This document shows positions 30,290-41,239 of a stretch of 64,000 bases of DNA, one piece after another. Each line of letters starts with the position of its first letter. Position 1 is the first letter of the stretch. Under the pieces are notes generated by a model. The model worked only from the letters and a program-made list of their open reading frames with translations, ran no database searches and had not been told where the DNA came from. The translations under genes were made by a program, and so were the position numbers. Origin of the DNA: Forficula auricularia. Lineage: Eukaryota; Arthropoda; Insecta; Dermaptera; Forficulidae. Location: the NCBI GenBank assembly GCA_024734495.1, contig JALMQS010000187.1, forward strand, positions 7,737,055 to 7,801,054, read 5' to 3'.

Positions 30290-30455
30290 TGAAGCGATTT
30301 ACTACGAAATGTTTACGTTGTATTTTTGATGTGTGAGTGTGTACATGTGTGTTTTTGTAGTTTTTTTATTTTTTTTGTTTTTACGATTTACTACGAAATG
30401 TTTATGTTGTATTTTTTATGTGTAAGTGTGTACGTGTGTGTTTTTGTAGTTTTAT
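30290..30455 (+). repeat. Tandem duplication of ~91 bp
   Basis: GATTTACTACGAAATGTTTA at 30,295 and 30,386 starts two copies that share a TGTGTA-GTGTGTTTTTGTAG end. A pure poly-A run is nearby (about 30,591-30,615). Confidence 0.7.
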
Positions 30456-30654
30456 TGCCGTCATAAAATTCCTTTATGCCTTTAAATTTAAATCCTGCGA
30501 AAATTAAAGACAATAAATCATCAAATAGCCCAGTGACCTAAAGAAGAAGGGTGTTTATTATCTGTTTATCAATATTTCCCATAAATTAAAATAAAAAAAA
30601 AAAAAAAAAAAAAAACAGAAACAAAGTCATTCATATTTTATAGTAAACAAATTC

Positions 30655-31360
30655 ATTCAAACTCAATTATTTCTGAAACGGTTGATCCTATCAAAAAAAT
30701 ATAAAGGAACTTTTTTGTAGGGAATTTAATACTCTACAAAAATGAATTTAACTATTTTGGTCTATGACCAATAGAAAACGAAATATTATGAAAAAAATAT
30801 AATTCGTGATTTTATATGAAAAATTCAGATTGAATTATTTCCGAAACGGTTTCTCCTATCAAAATAAACTGATGTGGACACCAACATGACTTTACCATAC
30901 ACCTGGCCCCTCTCTTATATTTAATATTTAATAAGATCATTTATAATCATTTAGGGGTGTAGAGTCAAAAAATGAAAATCTAGGCCAAACTCAACCAAAT
31001 TTTGTATCCATACTCAGTGGGCTCACGGAGGACTAAAAATGCAAAAACTAACCGTCCAAAATTGAGGGAGAGGGCAAAAAAATGAAAATCTAGACCTTTG
31101 GACCAAACTCAACCAAATATTGTATACATAATTTGTTGAGTTTGGTCCAAAGACCTAGATTTTCATTTCTTGACTCTACACCCCCCCCCCCCCCAATTTT
31201 GGCACCAAAAAAAAAAAATATTTTCGTCATTACAAGTTCATTTTATAATAAATTTCATTTTTATTGTTTTTTTAGTTTTAAAATCTTAAAATTTTAATTT
31301 AATTTCATAACTTTTTCCATGCACGATTATTACAATACTTGACCATACCCGGTGTAGGGC
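30655..31360. repeat. AT-rich region with inverted copies and poly-C run
   Basis: GGGTGTAGAGTCAAAAAATG (about 30,954) faces its complement near 31,165-31,185, and AAACTCAACCAAAT is repeated between. A 16-nt poly-C run is at about 31,181-31,196. 31,330-31,358 is the reverse of the 24,562 element end. No gene. Confidence 0.45.
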
Positions 31361-31610
31361 ATCGATTTCTTCCACCTAGAAGTTACAAAATGAAATTAAC
31401 TTTTTTCATCTCTGAGATACAAGCTCTCAGTGTCAGGATCCAGGCAGGCGATCCCAATACTTCACATTACTATATTCTATAGAATATAAATGTGAAAGTA
31501 AAAAGAATCGTGATTCTAAAATTGTCCGGTAAAATAAAAGAATGATTAAGTGAAGACTGAAAGTACCTATCGAATTAACAAAATTGTCGAAATTCATGCC
31601 GACTATTAAC

Positions 31611-32911
31611 GGGTGTTTTTTTTTAGAGGTATAGAACTTCGAATTGAAATAAAACACAAGAAAATCGTTTTAATGTCCATCAATTTGGCTTTATTGGAAG
31701 GATAATTTTATGCCATTAATGTTTAAATATGATTTCGGGCATGTGGCCGCCGCGGCTGGCTCGAATAAATCCAATTCTACAGGTCCAATTTTCAACCACT
31801 TTTTCGAGCATATGGGGCCGTATGTTGGCAATAACGCCACGAATGTTGGCTTCCAAGTCCCCTAACGTTTCTGGTTTGTTGGCGTAGACGAGCGACTTCA
31901 CATATCCCCAAAGAAAATAATCCAATGGTGTCAAATCACACGATCTTGGTGGCCAATTGACAGGTCCATTCCGCGAAATTATGCGCTCATCGAATGTTTC
32001 CTTCAATAAATCGATTGTGACGTGCGCTGTGTGGCATGTAGCGCCGTCTTGTTGGAACCACAACTCATCCACATTCATGCCATCCAATTCGGGAACAAAA
32101 TAGTCGGTTATCATGGCTCTATACCGGTCTCCATTAACGGTAACTGACTCTCCAGCATTATTTCGGAAGAAGTATGGCCCAATGACTCCACCAGCCCATA
32201 GAGCACACCAAACAGTCAGTTTTTGTGGATGTAATGGCGTCTCAAGGGTCTCATGTGGATTCTCTTCACTCCAAATGCGGCAATTTTGCTTGCTGACGTA
32301 GCCATTCAACCAAAAATGAGCCTCATCACTGAACAAAATTTTGCGATGAAAATCAGCATCGAGATCAATCTCATTTTCGGCCCATACACCAAAATCACGA
32401 CGCATTGCATGGTCTCGCGGCTTTAATTCTTGCACAAGCTGGATCTTGTAAGGTCGCAAGCCAAGATCTTTGCGCAAAATCTTCCATAAAGTTGATGGAC
32501 AAAGCTCCAATTGCTGTGCACGGTGGCGAATCGATTCATTCTGGTCCTCTTCAACACTTTGCTCTACAGCGGCAATTGTTTCTTCGGTGCGCACTGTTCG
32601 ACGTCTCTGCGGATGCGTATTATCACATAGAGTAAACGTAGTGCGAAAACGATCCATGGTTAACCGAATTAATTGCTCTGATGGACGATTATGTCGACCA
32701 TAAAATGGACGGAGCTTGCGGTAAACTTCGCGAACTGAACCATTATTTTCGAAATAAATTTGCACGATTTGCAAGCGTTGTTCTTTTGTCAACCTGTTCA
32801 TGATGAAATGGCAAACCAAACTAAATATTAATCACTTGACAGCTGACAAAATGGCCGTCAGTTAAAAAAGTGATGCCAACTTAAAGTTCTATACCTCAAT
32901 AAAAAACACCC
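31611..32911 (-). mobile_element. Complete mariner-like element (DD41D type)
   Basis: The left end (31,611-31,639) and right end (32,884-32,911) are 28-29-bp inverted repeats. Both carry GGGTGTTTTTT and GAGGTATAGAACTT, differing in the T-run. The 1.3-kb element has one uninterrupted transposase ORF. The right end is flanked by TA. The left flank is AC after TTA, so the expected TA duplication is imperfect. Length and layout are those of an autonomous mariner. Confidence 0.85.
31716..32801 (-). CDS. Mariner-like transposase, DD41D, open frame
   Basis: This is a 361-aa enzyme for cut-and-paste transposition at TA sites. The frame is open from a TTG at 32,819. I take the ATG at 32,801 as start (MNRLTKEQRLQIV). 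Residues ~1-110 hold two helix-turn-helix regions for end binding (KEQRLQIVQIYFENNGSVRE; then LELCPSTLWKILRKDLGL). The catalytic core has Asp159 (FSDEAHF), Asp252 (FQQDGATCHTA) and Asp294 (DLTPLDYFLWGY). The spacing between the last two is 41 residues, so this is DD41D, not the DD34D of classic mariner or DD34E of Tc1. As I recall, DD41D is reported for the rosa group. No stop or frameshift is seen, so it could be active or recently so. The + strand ORFs inside are shadows. Confidence 0.9.
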   Translation of the reverse strand: MNRLTKEQRLQIVQIYFENNGSVREVYRKLRPFYGRHNRPSEQLIRLTMDRFRTTFTLCDNTHPQRRRTVRTEETIAAVEQSVEEDQNESIRHRAQQLELCPSTLWKILRKDLGLRPYKIQLVQELKPRDHAMRRDFGVWAENEIDLDADFHRKILFSDEAHFWLNGYVSKQNCRIWSEENPHETLETPLHPQKLTVWCALWAGGVIGPYFFRNNAGESVTVNGDRYRAMITDYFVPELDGMNVDELWFQQDGATCHTAHVTIDLLKETFDERIISRNGPVNWPPRSCDLTPLDYFLWGYVKSLVYANKPETLGDLEANIRGVIANIRPHMLEKVVENWTCRIGFIRASRGGHMPEIIFKH

Positions 32912-33454
32912 TATATTATATGATTTCTTTTTGATAGTTTTTAATCGTTTTTACATATTATGAGTTTATAGATTCTAGTTCCACCGTTGATTGACGAAAA
33001 ATGTCAATATTTTCTCAAAGCATACGGAGTAGTGAAAAGCTTTTCATCTTAACTTCAAAAGTCATATAAATATTAATTCGAAGAAAAAAATCAAATTTTT
33101 TTCTATACTCGGCATGCTTTCAGCAAATATTGGCAATTTTTTGTCTAGGAATAGTTTGAGCTAGAAAGTTGCAACTTGTAAGAGAGGTTCAGTTTATTAA
33201 TAAAAACACGTGTGTCACAATCCATCCAGTTCATTTATTTTATAAGCTTTCAATTATATTTCAATTATATAACAATCAGACCCTACGAGAGGGGGGGGGG
33301 TTCAGGGGCCCGGCACTACCACTGTTAAATAAATTTTTGTACTACTCTAATCTATTAGGTACTTATTATAAATAAAAATATAAAATAGCAAAATTAGGTA
33401 ATAAAGCATATTAACTTGGGATTTATTTATTTGTTAAATAATAAAATAGTGACT
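32912..33454. other. Intergenic DNA
   Basis: No gene. A poly-G run (about 33,291-33,300) is followed by GGGGCCCGGCACTACCACTG (about 33,305-33,324), which resembles a lone hAT terminus. Confidence 0.45.
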
Positions 33455-34830
33455 GGAGCACCGAGCGATGCTCGGTAACTTTTTGGCTCTAAATAGCTTA
33501 ATAACTCATGACACTTAATAAGTATACTAATTTTTAAAAAAATCGTTAGTGCGGTTTTTGGGAAAATAAAAAAAAAATCTTTCATGTAAGTGTCAACGTC
33601 TGGTGTTCCGATTTCAACCAAAAGCTTGCCGTACTCCTTTTCTAGCCTATATCAAGCTTAAGTTAGTTTCGAATTTCAGAGCTCTGAGATTTATGGTTTC
33701 GAAACGCAGGGGGGGTACGTTCTTACGTACGTAAACATCAACTCCCGGTACTTCTATTTTAGCCAAAATCTTGTGGTACTTCTTGTAGCCTCTAGATAGC
33801 TTAAGTTTCAAATTTCAAGGCTTTACGACTTACCGAAGACGAGATATGAACGATTAAAATATTTATTTTGCGAGATGACTAATTTACACCCCCTTCCTTT
33901 ATTTCAATAGGATTAAAATTTATACACGACTAATAACTCATGAGACTTGATAAGTACACCAATGTTTAGGGAAATCGTTAGAGCCGTTTTTGAGAAACCG
34001 ATATTCTATATGCTATTGCTCGTTTAATATAATAAAGTACCTGGAGGCACCGAGCGATGCTCGGTAACTTCTTCCTACAGTTAAAAGCTTTATTTTAATA
34101 TTATTTTTAATTTAAAATTCTGATAAAAAAGGTCGATTTTTATTTGAGAGCCGTTTTCAAATTAAAAAAAAATACAAAAATATATAATATTCGCCCACTG
34201 TACCCCCACCCCCACCCCCCTCCACCCCCGAAACCTCGCCCTACCCCCAGATCGCCCACCACTGCACCACACCTCCTGCGCCTGTTTTGATTCAACCATA
34301 TGATTCATTTTTATTCATCCAATTGTTAATAAATCAAAATGTGTTGTTTTTTCAGAAAATTGAGACCTGCTTTTAAATAAATTCTTGATTATTTTTTATT
34401 CTATTAAATAAATAAAGTTCTTTATAAAAACAATTATACAACGTTTATTAATATTTCTAACGTTTAGGGAGAACAAAATATGTTAAAATCCACAATCACA
34501 ATACTTCTTCAAGGCCTTTTAGAACAATGAAACAAACAACCCATTGTCTGCCTGGTTATAAAAGGAAAAGGGAAACCTTTTTTAAAACCCTAAGAATGGG
34601 ATTTGTCTACCTGAGAATAATTAATTTGATTACGAAAAAACCCATCAAAAACAATTTTGTCGAAGATGAGACCATAGCAGATCGAATTGTCACCCCAAAA
34701 ACCCCATAACCCGTGAATTTCATCAAAATCGGTAGAGTCGTTTTCAAAATAGAACCAAGATACAAATATATATATACAAACAAACAAATAAATATACAAT
34801 TTTTGCTCATTTAATAAGAGTAGATAGATA
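33455..34830. repeat. Two tandem hairpin-headed repeats, copies 3 and 4
   Basis: ACCGAGCGATGCTCGGT occurs at 33,460-33,476 and 34,049-34,065, starting two head-to-tail units. The first resembles the 10,285 copy, including AAATCGTTAG-GCCGTTTTTG blocks. The second matches 5485-6270 through the C-rich stretch (about 34,190-34,280) and the terminal AAATCGGTAGAGTCGTTTTC. A stretch that does not align (about 34,285-34,490) interrupts the second. ORFs here, such as 34,527-34,709, are not genes. Confidence 0.65.
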
Positions 34831-35137
34831 ATAATATTTTACAAATTGAAAAATGTCACTGAAGCAAAAATTAACCAGATGTTATAATATCTTTAGGGGT
34901 TTGGTCAAAATTATAGCAAGATGTATTATATGATACAAGGTTTATTGCGAATAACAGAGGAAGGGTAGCCAGTGTGTCACGCTGCTCGATCGTATGTCAA
35001 ACGCCCTGATTGTCAGAGACGCATCGCTTAAGTATAATTATAAGCAGGTCAAGCTTTGCAAATTCAGCAATTACATAAGCCTACTGCTCCCGCGTAGATT
35101 TATATAACATGTCGAAAAGGCATATTACAACACAGAC
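34831..35137. other. AT-rich intergenic DNA
   Basis: Nothing supported in this stretch. Confidence 0.4.
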
Positions 35138-36169
35138 AGTGACGTAGCTACAGGGAAGTAATTGGAAGCTACGATTTCGGACCCCCGGCTCTAGGGGGCC
35201 CCTTTAAAAATCTATTTATTGATTATTTATAAATAAAAAATGATATATTTAATTAACTTTTTTGTTTGGTTTTTTTGTTTATAAATATCACTTAGAAATA
35301 TTAAAATATCAAATACATTTATTTATTTAAAATTAAATTATAACTACAAAACAACATTATTAAATAATCATCCACGTAACGTCTTCTATTGGTTTCTGAA
35401 CACAAACACAGTTTTATTCTTTTATACCAGAAGAAAGGGGAACCCCTTATTTTATTATTACTACGTTTTACAAGTATTTCCAGCCGTTGTATTTTATAAT
35501 CTTGTTTCGCATTATTTAGGTAGCTGGTGTATTAATATAATTATTGAACATAATTTTTTAATATTATATATCACAAAAGTAAGTATTTGTTTATTTTATA
35601 TTAATAATAAACTATAAATAGTATTTATTGCTATATTTTTAAAGTTTTTTTTTGTTTAAAAAAGGGAAAATGAATAAAAGAAAATATTTAAGTGGAACCG
35701 AGGGGTTAATCGCGACTTAAAAAAGACCTACTTCCACTTCCACTTTCATTTCCAAGTAGAAGACAATGGATGACAATAGATTATCTAATTAATTCCAGGG
35801 TAATGCCAAATAATTCCAAAGACGGTGTGCACCTAATTCTAATTGCGGTTCACCCCTCGAGTGTAGCCAAGAAAAGAAAAGAACGAAACGAACGAGAAGA
35901 AATCGTAATAAAATTACAAAAACTAGGCAATTTTCTAAAAATAGAAGAAAAGAAAAATTCAAGTGAAGATTTAAACGATTTGAATGGAACTTGTGATAAT
36001 TGTGATACACAAAAAAATTGACCGAATGTTCAAATACAGATACAAACTTTTTATTTTGCAAGTGACTGTTGCTACAGTAGAAAGAACATTCAGCAAATTA
36101 AAAATTACAAAAGATTTTAAAAGAAATTCAATTGGACAATCTCGTCTGAAATATATAGCACAAGATTGA
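35138..36169 (+). pseudogene. zf-TTF-type hAT transposase, internally deleted
   Basis: CAGTGACGTAGCTACAGGG at 35,138 resembles the usual left terminus of this hAT group, and GGGGGCCCC follows. An ATG at 35,670 opens MNKRKYLSGTE, the usual N-terminus of zf-TTF/ZMYM-like hAT proteins. A 161-bp insert (35,699-35,859) interrupts it. The frame resumes as AKKRKERNEREEIVIKLQKL then GNFLKIEEKK (35,866-36,018). A large deletion removes the zinc finger and catalytic core. The C-terminus returns at 36,047 with QVTVATVERTFSKLK and the NSIGQSRL pattern of the hATC dimerisation domain, stopping at 36,167. An AATAAAG lies just after. The ~118-bp array follows immediately. Confidence 0.75.
35699..35859. mobile_element. 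161-bp MITE-like insert within the hAT ORF
   Basis: Its ends CGAGGGGTTAATCGC and the complement of CGAGGGGTGAACCGC match at 12 of 15 positions as inverted repeats. It splits the open frame between ...YLSGTE and AKKRKE. No ORF. Confidence 0.5.
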
Positions 36170-36184
36170 GTTGTTTACCAATAA

Positions 36185-36720
36185 AGAATTTAGACTTTTT
36201 GATTTTAAGTCGATTCTTCCACGTTTTCAGTAGAGGTTGCCATTAATAGTCAAAACATAATAAATGGAATGCAATAAGGTTATTCCTCTAGTAGTAGATA
36301 AGAATCGATCGTTATTTTTTATTTTAAGCCGATTCCTCCATGTCTTCAGCAATGGTTACCAATAATAATCGAAACGTCAAAATCCAATGTAGAATTGTAA
36401 TTCCTCAAGTATTAGATCGGAATCAATCGCTATTTTTAATTTTAAGTCGATTCCTCTATGTCTTCAGAAATGGTTACCAATAAAAACCGAAACGTCAAAA
36501 ACCCAATATAGAATGGTTATTCCTCAAGTAATAGATGAGAATAAATCACTATATTTGATTTTATGTCGATTCTTCTATGTCTTCAGAAATGGTTACCAAT
36601 AAAAACCGAAACGTCAAAAATCCAATATAGAATGATTATTCCTCAAGTACTAAATGAGAATCAATCGCTATTTTTGATTTTAAGTCGATTCCTCTATGTC
36701 TTCAGCAAAGGTAACGGATA
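36185..36720 (-). repeat. ~118-bp minisatellite, reverse orientation, behind hAT gene
   Basis: Five units read as the complement of the array at 1-905 (complement of GAAGACATGGAGG near 36,216, 36,338, 36,454, 36,577 and 36,697). The unit nearest the hAT stop codon is the most diverged and corresponds to the unit at ~864, so both arrays have the same polarity relative to the hAT end. This links the arrays to one element family. Confidence 0.85.
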
Positions 36721-36914
36721 AGAAAACAACGCTGTTGCTATGGAAACTTAAAAAATTTCCACCCAAATTTTTAGCATTTCACAGAGAGAAGCCCTCCACT
36801 CTTACTTAAGTTAGGTGAAATGAGCTATATAAAACGATCAAATGAATAAATTGTAAAGAATTTAAAAAAGTACTATCTTACTCTAGAGTAAAGTACTTTA
36901 AAATATACTTTTAC
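36721..36914. other. Transition to satellite
   Basis: Non-repetitive AT-rich DNA between the minisatellite and the start of the long satellite. No feature recognised. Confidence 0.5.
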
Positions 36915-37554
36915 TGAAAAGTTGTTCAAAAAACTCAAAAATAAAAAACAAAGAATACCATATTCCATCATTGATAAATAAATTCATATTTAATTCATTC
37001 AAAACGTGAAAGGTACTTCAAAAAACTCAAAAAAATTTAAAATAAAAGAATACCTTGTTCCATCATTGATAATTAAATCAATATTTAATTATTTAAAAAC
37101 TAAAAAGTACTTCAAAAAACTCAAAAATTAAAAATCAAAGAATACCATGTTCCATTATTGATAAATAAATTCATATTTAATTCATTCAAAACCTGAAATG
37201 TACTTTAAAAAAAACTCAAAAAAATTAAAATAAAAGAATACCTTGTTCCATCATTGATAATTAAAGCCATATTTAATTATTCAAAACCTGAAAATACTTC
37301 ACAAAACTCAAAAAAATTAAAATAAAAGAATACCTTGTACCATCATTGATAATTAAAGCCATATTTAATTATTCAAAACCTGAAAAGTACTTCAAAAAAC
37401 TCAAAAATAAAAAATAAAAAATACCTTGTTCCATCATCAATAAAAAAATCGATATTTAATTAATTAAAAACCTGAAAAGTACTTCAAAAACCTAAAAAAA
37501 AATTAAAATAAAACAATACCATGTCTAGTGCCATCATTGATAATTAAATCAATA

Positions 37555-38335
37555 TTTAATTCAATTTAAACATGAAAAAATTTTTAAGAAAAAAATAAAA
37601 ACCGACTTCAAAAAATTAAGTGCAACAAATATAAAAATACACTAAAAGGTATAAAATAATTATTATCTTATTTAGTTACAACTAAACGACGAAATACCAA
37701 CACGAAATCACTTTTTAAAGTCGGTGCCAAACAAACTATACCTATAAGCGAGCGTACCCGCCAAACGTACTAAGTAAGATCCGTCGAGTGCGATTCATAA
37801 AAGGTATATGTTTGGCACCAACTTCAAAAAGTAATTTCGTGTTAATATTTCGTCGTTTAGTTGTAACTAAATAAGATAATAATTATTTTATACCTTTTAG
37901 TGTATTTTTATATTTGTTGCACTTAATTTTTTGAAGTCGGTTTTTATTTTTTTCTTAAAAATTTTTATTTTTCTCTTTTTAGTGATGTTATTAATGGTGA
38001 TTATATCATCAGAACTTGACCAAATTAATATGACACCATCCCTAAGACACCCCCTTTCGGATAAAAAAAGAACCATCGAAATCGGTTCATAAACAAAGAG
38101 GTTAGGTCTAAACAAACCTAAACAAACCTAATAAAAAAGGTCTAATACCTATGAAAAAAAATCGAAAAAAAAATGGGACCAATCGGAAGCTAGACTGGAC
38201 CCAATGCAAAAAAAATTTTCAAAATCGGTTGACAATTGGCGGAGATATGAGGTAACATAGGCACAAAAAAAAAAAAAAAAAAAAAAAAATTCAATCGAAT
38301 AGAGAACCTCCTCCTTTTTTGAAGTCGGTTAAAAA
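37555..38335. mobile_element. Foldback element in the satellite, copy 1
   Basis: The outer ends are ACCGACTTCAAAAAA (37,601) and the complement, TTTTTTGAAGTCGGTT (to 38,330). Inside, two ~170-bp arms (about 37,575-37,740 and 37,805-37,970) form a near-perfect hairpin with a ~60-bp, GC-richer loop. The inner right flank (38,100-38,335) has tandem AAACAAACCT words and a poly-A run. The 72-codon minus-strand ORF at 37,897-38,115 is not a gene. The CCGACTTC end also occurs at 7290. Confidence 0.8.
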
Positions 38336-39254
38336 GTACTTCAATTAACTCAAAAAATTAAAATAAAACAATACCTTGTTCCATCATTGATAATTAAATC
38401 GATATTTCATTAAACAAAACTTTAAAAGTACTTCAAAAAACGCAAAAAAATAAAAATAAAGCAATACATTGGTCCATCATTGATAATTAAATCCATATTT
38501 AATTATTCAAAACCTGAAAAGTACTTCAAAAAACTCAAAAAAAATTAAAATAAAACAATACCATGTCTAGTGACATCATTGATAATTAAATTAATATTTA
38601 ATTCAATTAAAACCTGAAAAGTACTTCAATTAACTCAAAAAATTAAAAAGAAAAAACAATACCTTGTTCCATCATTTATAATTAAATCGATATTTAATTA
38701 TTCAAAACGTAAAAGGTACTTCAAAAAACTCAAAAAAATTTAAAATAAAAGAATACCTTGTTCCATCATTGATAATTAAATCCATATTTAATTATTTAAA
38801 AACTGAAAAGTACTTCAAAAAACTCAAAAATAAAAATCAAAGAATACCATGTTCCATTATTGATAAATAAATTCATATTTAATTCATTCAAAACCTGAAA
38901 TGTACTTTAAAAAACTCAAAAAAATTAAAATAAAAGAATACCTTGTTCCATCATTGATAATTAAAGCCATATTTAATTATTCAAAACCTGAAAATACTTC
39001 ACAAAACTCAAAAAAATTAAAATAAAAGAATACCTTGTACCATCATTGATAATTAAAGCCATATTTAATTATTCAAAACCTGAAAAGTACTTCAAAAAAC
39101 TCAAAAATAAAAAATAAAAAATACCTTGTTCCATCATCAATAAAAAAATCGATATTTAATTAATTAAAAACCTGAAAAGTACTTCAAAAACCTAAAAAAA
39201 AATTAAAATAAAACAATACCATGTCTAGTGCCATCATTGATAATTAAATCAATA

Positions 39255-39961
39255 TTTAATTCAATTTAAACATGAAAAAATTTTTAAGAAAAAAATAAAA
39301 ACCGACTTCAAAAAATTAAGTGCAACAAATATAAAAATACACTAAAAGGTATAAAATAATTATTATCTTATTTAGTTACAACTAAACGACGAAATATTAA
39401 CACGAAATTACTTTTTAAAGTCGGTGCCAAACAAACTATACCTATAAGCGAGCGTACCCGCCAAACGTACTAAGTAAGATCCGTCGAGTGCGATTCATAA
39501 AAGGTATATGTTTGGCACCAACTTCAAAAAGTAATTTCGTGTTAATATTTCGTCGTTTAGTTGTAACTAAATAAGATAATAATTATTTTATACCTTTTAG
39601 TGTATTTTTATATTTGTTGCACTTAATTTTTTGAAGTCGGTTTTTATTTTTTCTTAAAAATTTTTATTTTCTCTTTTTAGTGATGTTATTAATGGTGATT
39701 ATATCATCAGAACTTGACCAAATTAATATGACACCATCCCTAAGACACCCCCTTTCGGATAAAAAAAGAACCATCGAAATCGGTTCATAAACAAAGAGGT
39801 TAGGTCTAAACAAACCTAAACAAACCTAATAAAAAAGGTCTAATACCTATGAAAAAAAATCGAAAAAAAAATGGGACCAATCGGAAGCTAGACTGGACCC
39901 AATGCAAAAAAAATTTTCAAAATCGGTTGACAATTGGCGGAGATATGAGGTAACATAGGCA

Positions 39962-39996
<35 letters not shown>

Positions 39997-40040
39997 CAAT
40001 CGAATAGAGAACCTCCTCCTTTTTTGAAGTCGGTTAAAAA
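39255..40040. mobile_element. Foldback element in the satellite, copy 2
   Basis: This is the duplicate of the 37,555-38,335 element, with ends at 39,301 and 40,035 and a longer poly-A run near 39,963. Left-arm bases that mismatch in copy 1 (GAAATAC, ATCACTTTT) match the right arm here (GAAATAT, ATTACTTTT), giving a slightly better hairpin. Confidence 0.8.
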
Positions 40041-41239
40041 GTACTTCAATTAACTCAAAAAATTAAAATAAAACAATACCTTGTTCCATCATTGATAATT
40101 AAATCGATATTTCATTAAACAAAACTTTAAAAGTACTTCAAAAAACGCAAAAAAATAAAAATAAAGCAATACATTGGTCCATCATTGATAATTAAATCCA
40201 TATTTAATTATTCAAAACCTGAAAAGTACTTCAAAAAACTCAAAAAAAATTAAAATAAAACAATACCATGTCTAGTGACATCATTGATAATTAAATTAAT
40301 ATTTAATTCAATTAAAACCTGAAAAGTACTTCAATTAACTCAAAAAATTAAAAGAAAAAACAATACCTTGTTCCATCATTTATAATTAAATCGATATTTA
40401 ATTATTCAAAACGTAAAAGGTACTTCAAAAAACTCAAAAAAAATTTAAAATAAAAGAATACCTTGTTCCATCATTGATAATTAAATCCATATTTAATTCA
40501 ATTAAAACCTGAAAAGTACTTCAATAAACTCAAATAATTAAAAGAAAAAACAATACCTTGTTCCATTATTGATAAATAAATTCATATTTAATTCATTCAA
40601 AACCTGAAATGTACTTTAAAAAACTCAAAAAAATTAAAATAAAAGAATGCCTTGTTCCATCATTGATAATTAAATCCATATTTAATTATTCAAAACCTGA
40701 AAAGTACTTCAAAAAATTCAAAAATTTTAAATGAAAGAATAACTTGTTCCATCTTTGTTAATTAAATCCATATTTAATTCGTTCAAAACCTGAAAAGTAA
40801 TTCAAAAAACTCAAAAATAAAAAATAAAAGAATACATTTTTCCATCATTGATAATTAAATCCATATTTAATTCATTCAAAACCTGAAAATTACTTCAAAA
40901 AAGTCAAAAAATTAAAAAAAAGAATGCTTTGTTCCATCATTGATAATTAAAGCCATATTTAATTATTCAAAACTTGAAAAGTACTTCAAAAAACTCAAAA
41001 AAATTAAAATAAAACAATCCCATGTCTAGTGACATGATTGATAATTAAATCCATATTTAATTCAATTAAAACCTGAAAAGTACTTCAATAAACTCAAATA
41101 ATTAAAAGAAAAAACAATACCTTGTTCCATCATTTATAATTAAATCGATATTTAATTCATTCAAAACCTGAAAAGGTACTTCAAAAAACTCCAAAAAAAT
41201 TAAAATAAAAGAATACCTTGTTCCATCATTGATAATTAA

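Larger units (their letters stand above)
36990..40400 (+). repeat. 1.7-kb tandem segmental duplication within the satellite
   Basis: About 36,990-38,690 and 38,690-40,400 are nearly identical at an offset of 1700-1705 bp, including the foldback element each contains. Differences are mainly lengths of A-runs and scattered single bases. The duplication therefore came after the foldback insertion. Confidence 0.8.

Noticed and set aside
32113..32703. Plus-strand ORFs within the mariner element
   Set aside because: Antisense shadows of the transposase.
37897..38115. 72-codon minus-strand ORF in the foldback element
   Set aside because: It spans one hairpin arm and its flank, with no motif, and recurs only because the element is duplicated.
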